64,000 nt of DNA, from NCBI GenBank assembly GCA_900473685.1, contig UCNE01000017.1, forward strand, positions 79,749 through 143,748. Direction: 5' to 3'. This DNA is from Hyphomicrobiales bacterium. Its GTDB lineage: Bacteria > Pseudomonadota > Alphaproteobacteria > Rhizobiales > Rhizobiaceae. The translations under genes were made by a program, and so were the position numbers. Shown here in pieces: positions 63,124-64,000 of this stretch. Each line of letters opens with the position of its first letter. Position 1 is the first letter of the stretch. The notes beneath the pieces are model-generated. The model made no database searches. It was given only the letters and a program-made list of their open reading frames with translations, and had not been told where the DNA came from.

Positions 63124-63672
63124 ATGGGCAAACTTATTCTGGCAATGAACGTCTCCATCGATGGCTATGTCGATGACCTCGGCGGAAATCTGGTCATGGC
63201 CGCCCCGAGCCAGAAGCACTTCGATTACTGGATCGAGACGATCCGCAATCATGCCGGCGCTGTGTATGGCCGGCGGATGTACGAGGTCATGCGCTACTGG
63301 GACGATGATCACCCGGAATGGGATGCTTCGCTGCGCGAGTTCGCGGCACTCTGGCGCAAGATGCCCAAATGGGTCGTTTCACGCACGCTTTCAAAGGCCG
63401 GCCCGAACGCCACGCTCATCTCCGGCGATATTGAAACACAGATCCGCGACATCGCAGCCCGCACGGACGGTACGCTCAGCGTTTCCGGCCCGGAACTGGC
63501 CGGGCTTATGACCAGGCTGGGCCTGATCGAGGAATATCACCTGCACGTGCGGCCGTTCGTGCTCGGCGGGGGCAAGCCCTTTTTCCACGCGGCACGACCT
63601 CCGCTGCAACTGGTGTCGAGCACATTGATCGATGACGATACGGTTCATCTGATCTATGTGCCGCGGGACTGA
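63124..63672 (+). CDS. Dihydrofolate reductase-like (RibD C-terminal) protein
   Basis: 182 residues (GAAGGGACCGGTC upstream). RibD_C/DHFR fold: KLILAMNVSIDGYVDDLGGN at the start, GAVYGRRMYEVMRYW, then VSRTLSKAGPNATLISGDIE and LIEEYHLHVRPFVLGGGKPFF. The family includes reductases of pyrimidine or other substrates; true folate reduction is not established. It is divergent from an SDR gene, with which it may share control. Confidence 0.9.
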   Translation: MGKLILAMNVSIDGYVDDLGGNLVMAAPSQKHFDYWIETIRNHAGAVYGRRMYEVMRYWDDDHPEWDASLREFAALWRKMPKWVVSRTLSKAGPNATLISGDIETQIRDIAARTDGTLSVSGPELAGLMTRLGLIEEYHLHVRPFVLGGGKPFFHAARPPLQLVSSTLIDDDTVHLIYVPRD

Positions 63673-63778
63673 GCGGTAAGGCGAACCGGCGCGGACGTCT
63701 GCACATGGCGCACCACCGACGCCATCCGCCGCTCCCCCAAAAAAAATTCATCCCCGCAAATCCCCGCCCTGAAAACCC

Positions 63779-64000
63779 GTGCCATACTCACGTCGTCCCA
63801 TCACGGATACACCGGTTTGCGTTGCCGGCGAGGTGGGGCCGGTGCCCGAATGGTTTGGCGAAACGCGCGCGAAATCCCCGGGGCTGCGTGAAAGGTGGTT
63901 CTCCTCCGGTTCGCAAATGAACCGGGCGTGCCGGGTGGTCACACCGTTCTTGGACGGTCCAGGGCCAAACCCCACCACATTGGAAGGCCTGGCGGATAAG
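63779..64000 (+). other. Open frame running off the window end, unidentified
   Basis: From GTG 63779 the plus frame stays open for 74 codons to the last base (segments PVCVAGEVGPVPEWFGETRAK and CRVVTPFLDGPGPNPTTLEG). I do not recognise it; there is no clear ribosome site. The minus strand of the same region is also open. A hairpin CCGGTTC-N6-GAACCGG sits near 63910-63929. Coding status is undecided. Confidence 0.25.

Noticed and set aside
63773..64000. Riboswitch, RNase P or tmRNA at the right end
   Set aside because: I compared remembered core motifs (cobalamin box, RNase P conserved regions, tmRNA ends) and found no match.

Overview
The window looks like chromosomal DNA of a Rhizobiaceae-type alphaproteobacterium (Rhizobium/Agrobacterium relatives; genus not resolved). 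The reasons are the high GC content, a rhizobial-type phospholipid N-methyltransferase (pmtA), a FzlA-type GST-fold division protein, paired imelysin genes, a ugpBAEC transporter, and several families of mosaic palindromic intergenic elements. Core genes (grpE, hrcA, rph, rdgB, hemW, guaA, pyrF, dnaN, rsmI, yraN, uppP, queG) mark it as chromosome rather than plasmid. Gene functions below are family-level inferences from the reading frames; nothing was searched against a database.

Layout. 0-1.7 kb: end of an SDR dehydrogenase and a sugar-lactone oxidase. 1.9-7.4 kb: housekeeping block grpE-hrcA / rph-VOC-rdgB-hemW, interrupted by palindromic elements. 7.5-12.8 kb: two divergent MarR switches (MarR/EamA exporter and MarR/GST) with visible palindromic operators, around an M29 aminopeptidase overlapped by a pyrroline-5-carboxylate-reductase-like gene. 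12.8-17 kb: a PIN/RHH toxin-antitoxin pair, an ArsC/Spx-like gene, a two-gene aminoethylphosphonate module (FAD oxidoreductase + PhnX) and an aspartoacylase-type amidohydrolase. 17-22.7 kb: a 2H phosphoesterase, two tandem alkylguanine alkyltransferases, and a LysR regulator divergent from two agmatine deiminases, one with a Tat signal. 22.7-29 kb: an ArsR-SRPBCC-GST operon, a monooxygenase/hydrolase-fragment/ECF sigma operon, and an oxidoreductase-DoxX-SnoaL operon facing a LysR gene.

29-40 kb: guaA, a nucleosidase-thioesterase-TspO group, and an iron-related periplasmic cluster (imelysin, di-haem c-type protein, second imelysin, CorA, DUF1513). The di-haem gene carries a palindromic element in frame just after its signal peptide. 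40-52.5 kb: cell-envelope, translation and core genes (RsmB-like, RlpA-like, epimerase-queG-fzlA, uppP, NDUFA9-like, pyrF, pmtA, dnaN). 52.8-58.6 kb: rsmI-yraN followed by ugpBAEC, with a hairpin element between the binding-protein gene and the first permease gene. 58.7-64 kb: a second ArsR-SRPBCC module, a decayed fragment of a UgpC-like ATPase, small rhizobial proteins, a glycine-zipper lipoprotein, a divergent SDR/DHFR-like pair, and an open frame running off the end.

I see no CRISPR array, prophage, transposase, rRNA or tRNA gene. The most unusual items are the in-frame palindromic insertion in the di-haem gene, the mosaic repeat families, the ABM/hydrolase-remnant/ECF operon, the paired agmatine deiminases, the minimal phosphonate module, and the paired ArsR/SRPBCC switches with different operators.
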